A DNA stretch of 64,000 bases from Arthrobacter sp. Its GTDB lineage: Bacteria; Actinomycetota; Actinomycetes; Actinomycetales; Micrococcaceae. Of this stretch, positions 1 to 7,948 are shown piece after piece. The stretch lies in assembly GCF_031179985.1 (NCBI RefSeq), contig NZ_JAPSHJ010000015.1, positions 22,947-86,946 of the forward strand. Reading direction: 5' to 3'. Positions within the stretch are counted from its first letter, which is position 1; each line of letters opens with the position of its first letter. The notes beneath the pieces are model-generated. The model made no database searches, was not told where the DNA came from, and was given only the letters and a program-made list of their open reading frames with translations. The position numbers and the translations under genes are program-made.

Positions 1-96
1 TTGCTCGTTAAGGTCGACGTCCACCCAGCCGGTGAAAAGGTTCTTGGCGTTCCATTCGCTGTGGCCGTGGCGCAGCAGAATCAGCTTGTAAGTCAT
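1..96 (-). CDS. gpmA: 2,3-bisphosphoglycerate-dependent phosphoglycerate mutase (N-terminus only)
   Basis: Only the first 32 codons lie in the window; the gene runs off the left edge. The peptide begins [16 protein letters not shown], with the RHG phosphohistidine signature of the histidine phosphatase superfamily, and continues [11 protein letters not shown], which is diagnostic of the cofactor-dependent phosphoglycerate mutase of glycolysis (3-PG to 2-PG interconversion, cytosolic). The ATG at 96 is preferred over an in-frame ATG at 105 because an AGGA motif sits 8 nt upstream of it. It is divergent from the methyltransferase-like gene to its right. Confidence 0.9.
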   Translation of the reverse strand, partial: MTYKLILLRHGHSEWNAKNLFTGWVDVDLNEQ

Positions 97-238
97 GGTT
101 TTCATCCTAGCCGAGCAGCTATGCGTGCTGCCGAGCGTTACATACGGTTGCCTGAAGGCCGGATACCCTTGCAGGGTGGTGCAGAAAGCAGAGCGGGTGA
201 TTGCACCCTTTGGAACCCGCGAAATAGCAGCTCCCTTG

Positions 239-1060
239 GTGCAGGCAAGTAATCGGCGGGCAGGAAAGCCGGCGCGGGCAGGCAAGCCGATTGGCAATAT
301 CACCCGCGGCACCACCAATCCCAACCGCATGCGCCGCCTGGACCGTTGGCTTACCGGCCCACAGGCATGGCGTCTGCGTACCGCCGGGGACCCGCTGGTG
401 GTCGATCTGGGCTACGGCGCAACGCCGACAACCGCCGTCGAACTGTTTGACCGTCTGTCCACCGTCCGCCCCGACGTCCGTGTTTGGGGAATCGAGATTG
501 AACCGGAACGGGTCCGGGCAGCCACGGCCCTTGAACGTCCGGGCCTGGGATTTCTGCTGGGTGGGTTTGAGCTCCCGGTTCAAGGCCGGCCCGTACTGGT
601 GCGCGCCTTCAATGTGCTGCGCCAATATGAAGAAGCCGACGTCGAAGGCATTTGGCAGCTGGTGCAGGGCAGGCTTTCACCCGAAGGGTTGTTCATTGAC
701 GGTACCTGCGACGAGATCGGACGGCGTCTCACCTGGATTGCGGTCGGCAGGCAGGGGCCCCTGAGCCTCAGTATTTCCATGCGGTTCGGCAGCTTCGACC
801 TGCCATCAGAGGCGGCGGAACGATTGCCGAAAGCCCTTATTCACCGCAACGTTCCCGGTGAAGCGGTGCATGCTCTGCTCCAGGCTATGGATAAGGCCTG
901 GCTTGATTCGGCACCGTTGCAGCCGTTCGGTAACCGGCAGCGCTGGATATCGATGTGCAGCGCACTCCGCGAGGACGGGTGGCCGGTTCAGGATGGTGCA
1001 TCGCGCTGGCGCTTGGGGGAAATTACCGTGGACTGGGAAGCCGTGACTCCCGGACGCTGA
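239..1060 (+). CDS. Class I SAM-dependent methyltransferase-like protein
   Basis: About 273 residues. The segment [21 protein letters not shown] resembles the glycine-rich SAM-binding motif I (DxGxG-like), and [10 protein letters not shown] an acidic motif II. The RAFNVLRQY region corresponds to the post-core motif of a Rossmann methyltransferase fold. The substrate cannot be told from sequence. The start is uncertain: the frame is open back to position 95, but residues before about 239 look non-coding. TTG 236 and GTG 239 are the plausible starts before the [17 protein letters not shown] segment, and neither has a clear ribosome binding site. Confidence 0.7.
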   Translation: MQASNRRAGKPARAGKPIGNITRGTTNPNRMRRLDRWLTGPQAWRLRTAGDPLVVDLGYGATPTTAVELFDRLSTVRPDVRVWGIEIEPERVRAATALERPGLGFLLGGFELPVQGRPVLVRAFNVLRQYEEADVEGIWQLVQGRLSPEGLFIDGTCDEIGRRLTWIAVGRQGPLSLSISMRFGSFDLPSEAAERLPKALIHRNVPGEAVHALLQAMDKAWLDSAPLQPFGNRQRWISMCSALREDGWPVQDGASRWRLGEITVDWEAVTPGR

Positions 1061-1063
1061 CCT

Positions 1064-1405
1064 TTACCAGGGACCGTAGGGGCCGGTGTTCCGGCTTCCG
1101 CCACGTCCCGCATCCTTGACGGCAGGGCGGACATCAGCCAGGTAAACAGAAGCGGCTGTGACTGCCGCCAGCCCGAACAAGCCAAGAGTTCCAAAAAGGC
1201 CGCCCCGGGATCCGGTGAAGACCGACAAGGCACCAATGGCAAAGGCGACGCCCGTCATCCCGAGCCAGAACGACTTGGTCCGCTTTGACACGGCTTCAAA
1301 GGCGTTGGCCCTGTGGCGGAGGCAATCGAAGAAAGCCCACGCCTCAATGCCGAAGGCAACAACGGCCAGGAGGAAGTACACTCCGCCTTCGACAAACGTA
1401 ATCAT
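1064..1405 (-). CDS. DUF2516-family membrane protein
   Basis: A 113-residue protein with three hydrophobic segments: about residues 5-25 (FLLAVVAFGIEAWAFFDCL), 45-62 and 70-90. It ends in a glycine/proline-rich tail. Length and the FDCLRHRANAFEAVSKRTKSFWL segment fit the actinobacterial DUF2516 family, whose function is unknown. ATG 1405 is chosen over an in-frame GTG at 1420. It faces the methyltransferase-like gene with a 3-nt gap between stops and lies just downstream of the cystathionine gamma-synthase gene on the same strand (24-nt gap), so co-transcription is possible. Confidence 0.75.
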   Translation of the reverse strand: MITFVEGGVYFLLAVVAFGIEAWAFFDCLRHRANAFEAVSKRTKSFWLGMTGVAFAIGALSVFTGSRGGLFGTLGLFGLAAVTAASVYLADVRPAVKDAGRGGSRNTGPYGPW

Positions 1406-1429
1406 AAGTTTTCCGTCCACTACCCCAGC

Positions 1430-2614
1430 CTAACGGTCCAGAGCGTCCAACGCCTGCGCAATGTCAGCCCAAAGGTCCTCAACATCCTCAATCCCCACAC
1501 TCAACCGGAGCAGGTTATCCGGAACGCTTTCCGGTTCAGCGGCGTGGCGGCGGCGTCGTTCCATCAGGGATTCAACCCCGCCCAGGGACGTGGCCGGCAG
1601 CCACAAACCCAAGCCGGCAATGACCCGATCGGCCGCTTCCTCGCCGCTAAGTCCCGTCGACGCCGCCACTTGGACACTGATGATGGAGCCAAAGCCTCTC
1701 ATCTGGGTCTTGGCCCGCTCGTGACCCGGGTCCGATTCCAGCCCGGGATACCGGATGCTTTCGATGCGCTGATGTTGGCCGAGACGTTGGGCCAGAACGG
1801 CCGCCGACGCCTGGGACTTCTCGATCCGCAGGGCAAGAGTGCGCAGTCCCCGCAGTGCCAACCAGGCCTCGAAGGGCCCGGCGATCCCGCCGTGAATGGA
1901 ACGGTGCTGCAGCAGCGTCTCCCTGAGACCGGCGTCGGACGTCACGAGAGCGCCCAGCACCACGTCCGAGTGTCCGGCGAGGTACTTGGTCACCGAGTGA
2001 AGGACGACGTCGGAGCCGAAGGCGAGCGGCTGCTGCACCAAAGGGGTGGAGAAAGTGTTGTCGGTAACCACCAGGGCACCCACAGCATGGGCTGCGTCCG
2101 CCAGGACTGCTATTTCGGCGATGCCAAGCATGGGATTCGTGGGGCTTTCCAGCCACAGCATATTGGCTGCCGGGCCCCCGGCGGGTGACAGCTGTTCCTT
2201 GACCGCTTCTGTATCCGCTATATCCACAGTGCGCAGTTCAATGAACCCCTTGCCTGCCAACTCCTGGGCCATGGCCAGTGAACCCGAGTAGCTATGGGTC
2301 GGCATGACCAGGATGCCTCCGGCCGGGATGAGTGAGAACGCCGAGCTGGCGGCGGCGAGGCCCGAGGAGTAGAGCAGACCCGGGAGCTCAGCGCCCTCCA
2401 ACTGGCCCAAGGCCTCCTCGAACGGCTCCCAGGTGGGGTTGGAGTAGCGGCCATACCCTCTGTCGCCGGAATCTACCGGGCCGGTGCCAAAGTAGGTGGA
2501 GGAGAGTACCACAGGAGGGTTGACCGGTTCATTGCGTTCACGGGGTGGGCGGCCGGCGGCTACAACCACCGTTTCAGCTGAGAGCGCGGCGACCTGCTGT
2601 TGGGAGAGAGTCAT
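1430..2614 (-). CDS. metB: Cystathionine gamma-synthase/lyase, PLP-dependent
   Basis: A 394-residue member of the Cys/Met-metabolism PLP enzyme family (aspartate aminotransferase fold). Visible landmarks are YGRYSNPT (about residues 54-61), SSGLAA (83-88), LESPTNP (155-161), VTDNTFSTP (183-191) and the Schiff-base lysine in SVTKYLAGHSD (K210). These enzymes make cystathionine from an activated homoserine and cysteine, or cleave it. The two activities cannot be separated from sequence alone, so metB is the likelier but not proven name. No Shine-Dalgarno precedes the ATG; instead a TACGCT -10 box lies exactly 6 nt upstream, so the mRNA is probably leaderless. An 11-bp inverted repeat lies further upstream. 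Confidence 0.85.
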   Translation of the reverse strand: MTLSQQQVAALSAETVVVAAGRPPRERNEPVNPPVVLSSTYFGTGPVDSGDRGYGRYSNPTWEPFEEALGQLEGAELPGLLYSSGLAAASSAFSLIPAGGILVMPTHSYSGSLAMAQELAGKGFIELRTVDIADTEAVKEQLSPAGGPAANMLWLESPTNPMLGIAEIAVLADAAHAVGALVVTDNTFSTPLVQQPLAFGSDVVLHSVTKYLAGHSDVVLGALVTSDAGLRETLLQHRSIHGGIAGPFEAWLALRGLRTLALRIEKSQASAAVLAQRLGQHQRIESIRYPGLESDPGHERAKTQMRGFGSIISVQVAASTGLSGEEAADRVIAGLGLWLPATSLGGVESLMERRRRHAAEPESVPDNLLRLSVGIEDVEDLWADIAQALDALDR

Positions 2615-2620
2615 GGAGAA

Positions 2621-2626
2621 AGCGTA
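2621..2626 (-). promoter_or_regulatory. -10 box of a leaderless promoter for the cystathionine gamma-synthase gene
   Basis: On the minus strand TACGCT is followed by 6 nt and then the ATG at 2614. This matches the actinobacterial TAnnnT -10 element at the spacing expected when transcription begins at the start codon. There is no purine-rich ribosome binding site before the ATG. Confidence 0.55.
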
Positions 2627-2672
2627 CGTCGCGTGTCCTCTGCAGCTAAATGAACGTTCGTGGCCTGACCAG

Positions 2673-2713
2673 CACGTGGTCACCTGGCGCTCTTACCAGC
2701 CAGTGACCACGTG
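2673..2713. repeat. 11-bp inverted repeat upstream of the cystathionine gamma-synthase gene
   Basis: CACGTGGTCAC (2673-2683) is mirrored exactly by GTGACCACGTG (2703-2713). The arms extend by CTGG/CCAG with one bulged C. It lies about 60-100 bp upstream of the start codon of the PLP enzyme, where an operator or a leader hairpin would be expected. The rest of the 2715-3010 gap holds no gene; an AT-rich patch at 2900-2921 carries two CTGATATA copies 14 bp apart and the palindrome GATATATATC. Confidence 0.5.
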
Positions 2714-3010
2714 TGTTTGGGGGGGCGGGATGAGCAGGCACCGTTTGCTGCAATTGCACCACAAGGCGCTGTGGCGTGCACCTAAATGCCAACCGCCCTC
2801 GAAGGCAGCCCTGGCATGTCCGGACACCCCGCCCCGGCTTATGTCAGACCCCGATGACCCGGCTCGTCCGGCCAGGAACGCGATCTGTAGTTCTTAGCTC
2901 TGATATATATCCGCTGATATACATTTTTATAGCACCAGACCGACCATTCAGACAAGAGTCCACCGGGTTTACCTCGCCTGCCGGAGGCGAACTATGTCGT
3001 GGATTATCGG

Positions 3011-3016
3011 TAGGCT
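3011..3016 (+). promoter_or_regulatory. -10 box of a leaderless promoter for tmk
   Basis: TAGGCT is followed by 6 nt and then the GTG start codon at 3023. No ribosome binding site is present. The spacing predicts transcription starting at the GTG itself. Confidence 0.55.
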
Positions 3017-3022
3017 AGTCAA

Positions 3023-3679
3023 GTGACTACCCAGAGCCCCGGACTGTTCATCGCCTTCGAGGGCGGCGACGGCGCCGGCAAGTCAACCCAGGCGGCTGAG
3101 CTGGCCCGCACGCTGGAGGCACGGGGCATGACCGTCTTGCGCACCCGCGAACCAGGCGGCACACCCATTGGCGAAAAGCTCCGTTCCCTTGTCCTCGATC
3201 ACGGACACGGCCACATTGACGCCCACACTGAAGCCCTCATTTTTGCCGCCTCCCGCGCGTCTCACGCCAGCCAGGTCATTCGGCCCGCCCTGGAGCGGGG
3301 TGAAACAGTCCTCACCGACCGGTACATAGATTCCTCCGTGGCGTACCAGGGCGCAGGGCGGTCCCTTGGCGCTGAGGCTGTCCGCAGCCTTAATGAATGG
3401 GCAACCTCCGGCCTGCTGCCGGACCTGACCGTACTGCTCGACGTCGATCCCGCCGTCGGACGTCAACGGCGCACAGCGGGGGATGCGGCTGAAGACCGGC
3501 TGGAATCCGAAGCAGACGAGTTCCACACGCGAATACGGGAAGCCTTCTTGAATCTTGCGGCTGCCCGTCCCGAACGCTATTTGGTCCTCCCCGCGCATCT
3601 GCCGGTCGCGGAACTTGCGGCCAGAATCCTGGCGAGCGTGGACGCCCTGCTGGCAACATCCCAGCGGAGTACCGCATGA
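3023..3679 (+). CDS. tmk: dTMP kinase (thymidylate kinase)
   Basis: A 218-residue kinase that phosphorylates dTMP to dTDP for DNA synthesis. The P-loop FEGGDGAGKST is at residues 12-22, REPGGTPIGEKLR at 42-54, and the DRYIDSSVAYQG substrate motif near residue 100, followed by a LID-like segment. Length fits the bacterial family (about 210 residues). The GTG at 3023 is the apparent start and looks leaderless. The stop overlaps the holB start by 4 nt (ATGA), so the two are translationally coupled, a common arrangement of tmk with the clamp-loader delta' gene. Confidence 0.95.
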   Translation: MTTQSPGLFIAFEGGDGAGKSTQAAELARTLEARGMTVLRTREPGGTPIGEKLRSLVLDHGHGHIDAHTEALIFAASRASHASQVIRPALERGETVLTDRYIDSSVAYQGAGRSLGAEAVRSLNEWATSGLLPDLTVLLDVDPAVGRQRRTAGDAAEDRLESEADEFHTRIREAFLNLAAARPERYLVLPAHLPVAELAARILASVDALLATSQRSTA

Positions 3680-4818
3680 GTGTCTGGGATGACCTGCAGG
3701 GCCAGAGCGCCGTCGTCGACCAGTTGCGCCAGGCCGCCGAGGGTGACGGTTTGACTCACGCCTGGCTATTCACGGGGCCACCCGGGTCCGGCCGCTCCAA
3801 TGCCGCCAAGGCGTTCGCGGCCGCGCTGAACTGCGACCAGGAAGATGTCACCAAGCGCGGCTGCGGCACATGTGCGGCCTGCCGCACCATTCTGGGCGAG
3901 ACGCATTCAGACGTAACGTTCGTCCGCACCGACAAAGTCACCATCACTATCCAGGAATCGCGCGAACTGGTAGCCAAGGCCGGCAACAGGCCATCCTCCG
4001 GCCGGTGGCGGGTCATCGTCGTCGAAGACGCAGACCGAATGGCGGAACGCACCACCAACGTGCTCCTCAAGGCCATCGAGGAGCCCACTCCCCGCACCAT
4101 CTGGATGCTGTGTGCACCCTCCCCCGCTGATGTCCTCGTCACTATCCGCTCCCGTTGCCGTCCCGTAGCGCTGCGCCTCCCGCCGGCAGCGGATGTTGCC
4201 GCCCTCCTCGTGAAGCGCGACGGCGTGGAGCCGGCACTCGCTGAGCGGGCGGCTCGCGCGGCCCAGAGCCATGTGGGAATCGCGAGGCGGCTGGCCCGGG
4301 ATCCAGACGCAAGGGAGCGCCGGCTGGAGACCGTTCGTTTCCCTTTGGGCCTGCGCGGGATAACGGCTGCAATCCTCATGGCCGAGAAACTCGTCAAGAT
4401 TGCCACGGAGGAGGCCAACAGCTCCAATGAGGAGCGCGATGCCGCGGAAAAAGCCGCCCTCCTGGCGACGCTCGGGGCACCGGAAACCGGGACTCTGCCC
4501 CCGGCGATGAGGAGCCAGGTCAAGCAGCTCGAGGACGATCAGAAGCGGCGGGCCAAGCGGTCAATTACTGATTCCCTTGACCGCACGCTCACGGATCTGC
4601 TGTCCTTCTACCGGGATGTGCTCATTATCCAGATGGGGAACGCCGTGGAATTGGTGAACGTTGAGTTGAGGAGTGAGCTGGACGAGTTCGCGGCCCGCTC
4701 CAGCGCCGAAGCAACCCTCATGAGGATGGAAGCCATCAACAAGGCCCGCAATCGGATCACCACCACCAACGCTGCGCCTCTCCTGGCAGTCGAGTCCATG
4801 GCCGCCAGCCTCATCTGA
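3676..4818 (+). CDS. holB: DNA polymerase III subunit delta'
   Basis: A 380-residue clamp-loader subunit. The AAA+ module is visible: a modified P-loop GPPGSGRSN near residues 34-42 (Arg where an active ATPase has Lys, as usual for delta'), a zinc-binding four-Cys cluster (CDQEDVTKRGCGTCAAC, about 53-69), a VEDADRM motif near 115, and the SRC motif (RSRCRPVAL) near 157. It helps the gamma complex load the beta clamp at replication forks. It overlaps tmk by 4 nt. Confidence 0.93.
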   Translation: MSVWDDLQGQSAVVDQLRQAAEGDGLTHAWLFTGPPGSGRSNAAKAFAAALNCDQEDVTKRGCGTCAACRTILGETHSDVTFVRTDKVTITIQESRELVAKAGNRPSSGRWRVIVVEDADRMAERTTNVLLKAIEEPTPRTIWMLCAPSPADVLVTIRSRCRPVALRLPPAADVAALLVKRDGVEPALAERAARAAQSHVGIARRLARDPDARERRLETVRFPLGLRGITAAILMAEKLVKIATEEANSSNEERDAAEKAALLATLGAPETGTLPPAMRSQVKQLEDDQKRRAKRSITDSLDRTLTDLLSFYRDVLIIQMGNAVELVNVELRSELDEFAARSSAEATLMRMEAINKARNRITTTNAAPLLAVESMAASLI

Positions 4819-4911
4819 TTCAGCCAGGCGTCCGCTGCAGCGGAGCGTACAGTGAGCCTTCCCGGCCGGCACGGCCGATCCGGGCAGGCCGATATTTTGA
4901 AGGAGAACCGC

Positions 4912-6483
4912 ATGAAGCCTGCACGACGCCTGCCCGCACCACCCAGATCGGTGGTGACCGCAGTGCGGACTGCCGGCGCGATGGCGCTGGTTCTGCTGCT
5001 GGCATCGTGCAGTTTCTTCGGACAGCCCAAGGATCCGAAGCGGGATGATTCAACAGGGCAGGCTGACCCCGCCATCGTAGACGCAGCTCCCGCAGAATTG
5101 CGGTCGTTCTATGAGCAGCGTGTCTCGTGGAAATCGTGCGAGGAACAGTTCCAGTGCGCCACGGTCAAGGTGCCTTTGGACTACAACCAGCCCGAAGGCG
5201 ACAGCATTGAGATCGCTGCACTGCGCCTGCCTGCCAAAGGCAATAAGAAGGGGAGTCTGCTGGTGAACCCCGGCGGCCCCGGCGGTTCCGGCTATGACTT
5301 CGTGAAGAACTCCGGGACCACCAACATTTCTGACCGCGTCCGGTCCAACTACGATCTTGTAGGTTTTGACCCCCGCGGTGTGAAACGCTCTGCCCCGGTC
5401 ACCTGTCTCACTGACCAGGAACGTGATGCCGTCGCACAGCAAAACTACAATCTGGACCTCGACGCCGATCTGCAGGCCTATCTTGAGGCCAACAAGGCAA
5501 CAATCGCCAAGTGCGTTGAGAAGACCGGCCCGGTCCTGGCCCATATCGACACCGTCAGCGCGGCCAAGGACCTGGATATCCTCCGCGCAGTGGTAAATGA
5601 CCGCAAGCTCAACTACCTCGGATACTCATACGGCACCTTCCTCGGCTCCACCTACGCCTCCCTTTTCCCCGACAACGTTGGTCGAGTGGTGCTCGACGGC
5701 GCACTGGACCCCTCGCTGAGCAATGAGGAACTTACCCGCGGACAGGCACGTGCTTTCGAGAAGGCGATTCGCACCTACGTTTCAAGCTGCCTTCAGCAAC
5801 AGGGCTGCCCGGTGACAGGAACCGTGGATACCGCGGTGCAGCAGATTCGTGACCTCATCCAGAGCGTTGCCGCCAACCCCCGCCAGGCAAAGGATGGCCG
5901 GGTAGTCACTGGCTCGACATTTGTGAGCGGCTTCATCCTGCCCTTCTACAACGACGACAACTGGCCACTGCTGACGAAGGCCCTCGACGACGCCATGAAG
6001 GGCGACGCGTCAGGCATGCAGCAGCTCGCGGACTTCGGCGCTGACAGGAGTCCTGACGGCACTTACACCTCGAACAGCGGCTTCGCCTTCACAGCAATCA
6101 ACTGCCTTGACTACCCCATGGTCACAGACACTGAGGGCATGCGGGCGGAGGAACAGTTGCTGAAGCAGGATTCACCCACGTTGGGCTACTTCTTCGCGTA
6201 CGGCGGCACCAACTGCAAGGACTGGCCATACAGGAATGTCCGGACGCCCGCACCAGTGGAATACCCCGGTTCCGCTCCCATCGTCGTCATCGGCACCACT
6301 GGCGACCCCGCAACGCCGGTTGAATGGGCCGAGGCCCTGCGCAAGCAACTCGGAAATGCCTCACTGGTGACTTGGAAGGGCGAGGGCCACACGGCTTACG
6401 GGCGGTCCAACAGCTGCGTCGAGGACGCGGTGGACCTCTATCTCATTGACGGCAAGTCCCCGGTAGACAACACCGTCTGCTGA
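4912..6483 (+). CDS. Secreted alpha/beta-hydrolase lipoprotein, tripeptidyl-aminopeptidase (TAP/SlpD) type
   Basis: A 523-residue exported hydrolase. Basic residues 1-15 and a hydrophobic stretch end in the lipobox LLASC, so it is probably a lipoprotein anchored at Cys28 or so. The alpha/beta-hydrolase features are the oxyanion-loop segment VNPGGPGGSGYDF, the nucleophile elbow LGYSYGTFLGS, a C-terminal TAP-like domain with the acid in TTGDPATPVEWA, and the His in GEGHTAYGRSNSC. The family releases amino acids or tripeptides from peptide N-termini outside the cell. AAGGAG at 4900-4905 fixes the ATG at 4912. Confidence 0.85.
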   Translation: MKPARRLPAPPRSVVTAVRTAGAMALVLLLASCSFFGQPKDPKRDDSTGQADPAIVDAAPAELRSFYEQRVSWKSCEEQFQCATVKVPLDYNQPEGDSIEIAALRLPAKGNKKGSLLVNPGGPGGSGYDFVKNSGTTNISDRVRSNYDLVGFDPRGVKRSAPVTCLTDQERDAVAQQNYNLDLDADLQAYLEANKATIAKCVEKTGPVLAHIDTVSAAKDLDILRAVVNDRKLNYLGYSYGTFLGSTYASLFPDNVGRVVLDGALDPSLSNEELTRGQARAFEKAIRTYVSSCLQQQGCPVTGTVDTAVQQIRDLIQSVAANPRQAKDGRVVTGSTFVSGFILPFYNDDNWPLLTKALDDAMKGDASGMQQLADFGADRSPDGTYTSNSGFAFTAINCLDYPMVTDTEGMRAEEQLLKQDSPTLGYFFAYGGTNCKDWPYRNVRTPAPVEYPGSAPIVVIGTTGDPATPVEWAEALRKQLGNASLVTWKGEGHTAYGRSNSCVEDAVDLYLIDGKSPVDNTVC

Positions 6484-6547
6484 AACTCTTCACTGAAAAC
6501 TTCCAAAACCCCCGTCACGTTCCGGCCTGCGGATGCTCTTACTAGTT

Positions 6548-6660
6548 AGACGGGCTTCAAACCGTCTGCAATGGGAGCTGTTTTGCGGCTGGGGCGGCCT
6601 AAACATGGGGGGCCGCTTTAATCGTAGAAGGTCCGGAGCCAGGTAATCAGGCTCCGGACC
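6548..6660 (+). other. Run of three hairpins between the TAP-like hydrolase and tRNA-Thr
   Basis: The 263-nt gap 6484-6746 holds no gene but three stem-loops: AGACGG/CCGTCT (6548-6553/6562-6567), GCGGCC/GGCCGC (6594-6599/6611-6616, followed by TTTAA), and an 11-bp perfect stem GGTCCGGAGCC/GGCTCCGGACC (6630-6640/6650-6660). One or more probably terminate the upstream hydrolase gene. Three in a row also suggests a structured transcript. Confidence 0.45.
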
Positions 6661-6746
6661 CGCTTCATTTTGACCCGGAACCTTGAACTCGATTACAGTT
6701 GTTTCTTGCATGATCCGGCCGGTTCGTCCGGTTGAGTTCGTGCGGT

Positions 6747-6819
6747 GCTTCCTTAGCTCAGTCGGTAGAGCGTTTCACTCGTAATGAAAAGGTCATCAGT
6801 TCGATTCTGATAGGAAGCT
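6747..6819 (+). tRNA. tRNA-Thr (CGT)
   Basis: A 73-nt cloverleaf: acceptor GCTTCCT pairs with AGGAAGC, D-arm GCTC/GAGC, anticodon arm TTTCA/TGAAA with loop CTCGTAA (anticodon CGT at 6780-6782), and T-arm ATCAG-TTCGATT-CTGAT. The discriminator is T and no CCA is encoded. It reads the Thr codon ACG. Confidence 0.95.
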
Positions 6820-6825
6820 CGAAAA

Positions 6826-6866
6826 AGAACCCGTCGTTCCAAGGAACCGGCGGGGTTTCTTTTTTG
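6826..6866 (+). terminator. Terminator after tRNA-Thr
   Basis: An imperfect hairpin (AGAACCCGTCGTTCC against GGAACCGGCGGGGTTTCT) is followed directly by TTTTTT, a typical intrinsic terminator 7 nt past the tRNA. The stretch 6867-7093 between it and the next gene shows nothing convincing. Confidence 0.7.
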
Positions 6867-7093
6867 CCTGTTCGACGGGATCGAACCGAATGCCGGAACA
6901 ATCCATCCTTCTCGGAGGCCAAAAAATCGCGGCTGCAGCCCGGGACGTCCAAGCGTACTGAGAGCTTGGCCAACTCCCTACCGCGGACACCTTTACATCT
7001 CCGCTTCTCCTCGCCCACAATGAGTCGCATCAGCCAGCACTGGGCCAGCAGCGCGCTGTCACTCAATACATGCCACATCAAAGGGGCCATGAC

Positions 7094-7948
7094 ATGGATG
7101 ACAACACAGATGTTAAAGAGGCGGACCGGGCGCTGAAGCAAAAGCACCGGGCCATGTGGGCCCAGGGCGACTACCCGGCCTTGGCCAGTGAACTGATTCC
7201 GGACCTCGGGGCCATCCTCGTCGACACCTGCGGAATCAAGCCCGGTCAGCGGGTCCTGGACGTTGCCGCGGGCGCAGGCAATGCCGCTATTCCCGCCGCC
7301 ATGATGGGCGCCCGGGTAGTGGCCAGCGACCTCACACCGGAACTGTTCGACGCCGGCCGCCACTTGGCAGCCGATCGCGGCGTCGAGTTGGAATGGATGG
7401 AAGGTGACGCCGAGGCCCTGCCGTTCGAGGACAACGAGTTCGACGTGGTGATGTCCTGCCTGGGTGTCATGTTTGCGCCACACCACCAGGCGGGCGCGGA
7501 CGAGCTGGTCCGGGTATGCAAGCCCGGCGGGACCATCGGACTGTTGAACTGGACGCCCGAGGGGTTCCTCGGGAGGATGTTGGCAACGATGAAGCCGTTC
7601 GCTCCCCCGCCCCCACCAGGCGCCCAACCCCCTCCCCTCTGGGGCAGCGAGGACCACGTTCGGGAGCTCTTCGGCGACAGAATCACAGACGTCCAGGCCC
7701 GCAAGCAGACGGTGACCATCCGGACCTTCCACAGGCCGGAGGACTTCCTTCATTACTTCAAGTCCCACTACGGCCCCACAATCTCCGTCTACAAATTCCT
7801 GGGGGACGACGCAGAGAAGGTCAACGCATTGGACAAGGCCCTCACAGAGCTGGCCGAGGCTTTCAGCGACACCCACGGCGATTCGCCGACGCAGATGGAG
7901 TGGGAATATCTGCTGCTCACCGCCAAGAAAGCCCGCAACGGAATTTAG
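7094..7948 (+). CDS. Class I SAM-dependent methyltransferase (UbiE/Methyltransf_11 type)
   Basis: A 284-residue methyltransferase. Motif I is VLDVAAGAGNAAIPAA (about residues 53-68), motif II VVASDLTPEL, the D-loop EGDAEALPFEDNEFDVVMSCLGVMFAP, and motif III-like RVCKPGGTIGLLNW. Such enzymes methylate small molecules; the substrate is unknown. ATG 7094 is chosen because AAAGGGG lies 8 nt upstream; an in-frame ATG at 7070 has no such site. Its stop overlaps the stop of the convergent RCC1 protein (4 nt shared). Confidence 0.85.
   Translation: MDDNTDVKEADRALKQKHRAMWAQGDYPALASELIPDLGAILVDTCGIKPGQRVLDVAAGAGNAAIPAAMMGARVVASDLTPELFDAGRHLAADRGVELEWMEGDAEALPFEDNEFDVVMSCLGVMFAPHHQAGADELVRVCKPGGTIGLLNWTPEGFLGRMLATMKPFAPPPPPGAQPPPLWGSEDHVRELFGDRITDVQARKQTVTIRTFHRPEDFLHYFKSHYGPTISVYKFLGDDAEKVNALDKALTELAEAFSDTHGDSPTQMEWEYLLLTAKKARNGI

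Noticed and set aside
2652..2659. GAACGTTC as a LexA/SOS box (also near 54654)
   Set aside because: Actinobacterial SOS boxes need four bases between GAAC and GTTC; these have none.
6548..6567. A hairpin with a GCTTCAAA loop that recalls the anticodon arm of tRNA-Sec
   Set aside because: There is no matching acceptor stem, no D-arm and no GGTTCGA T-loop nearby; it is one of several plain hairpins.
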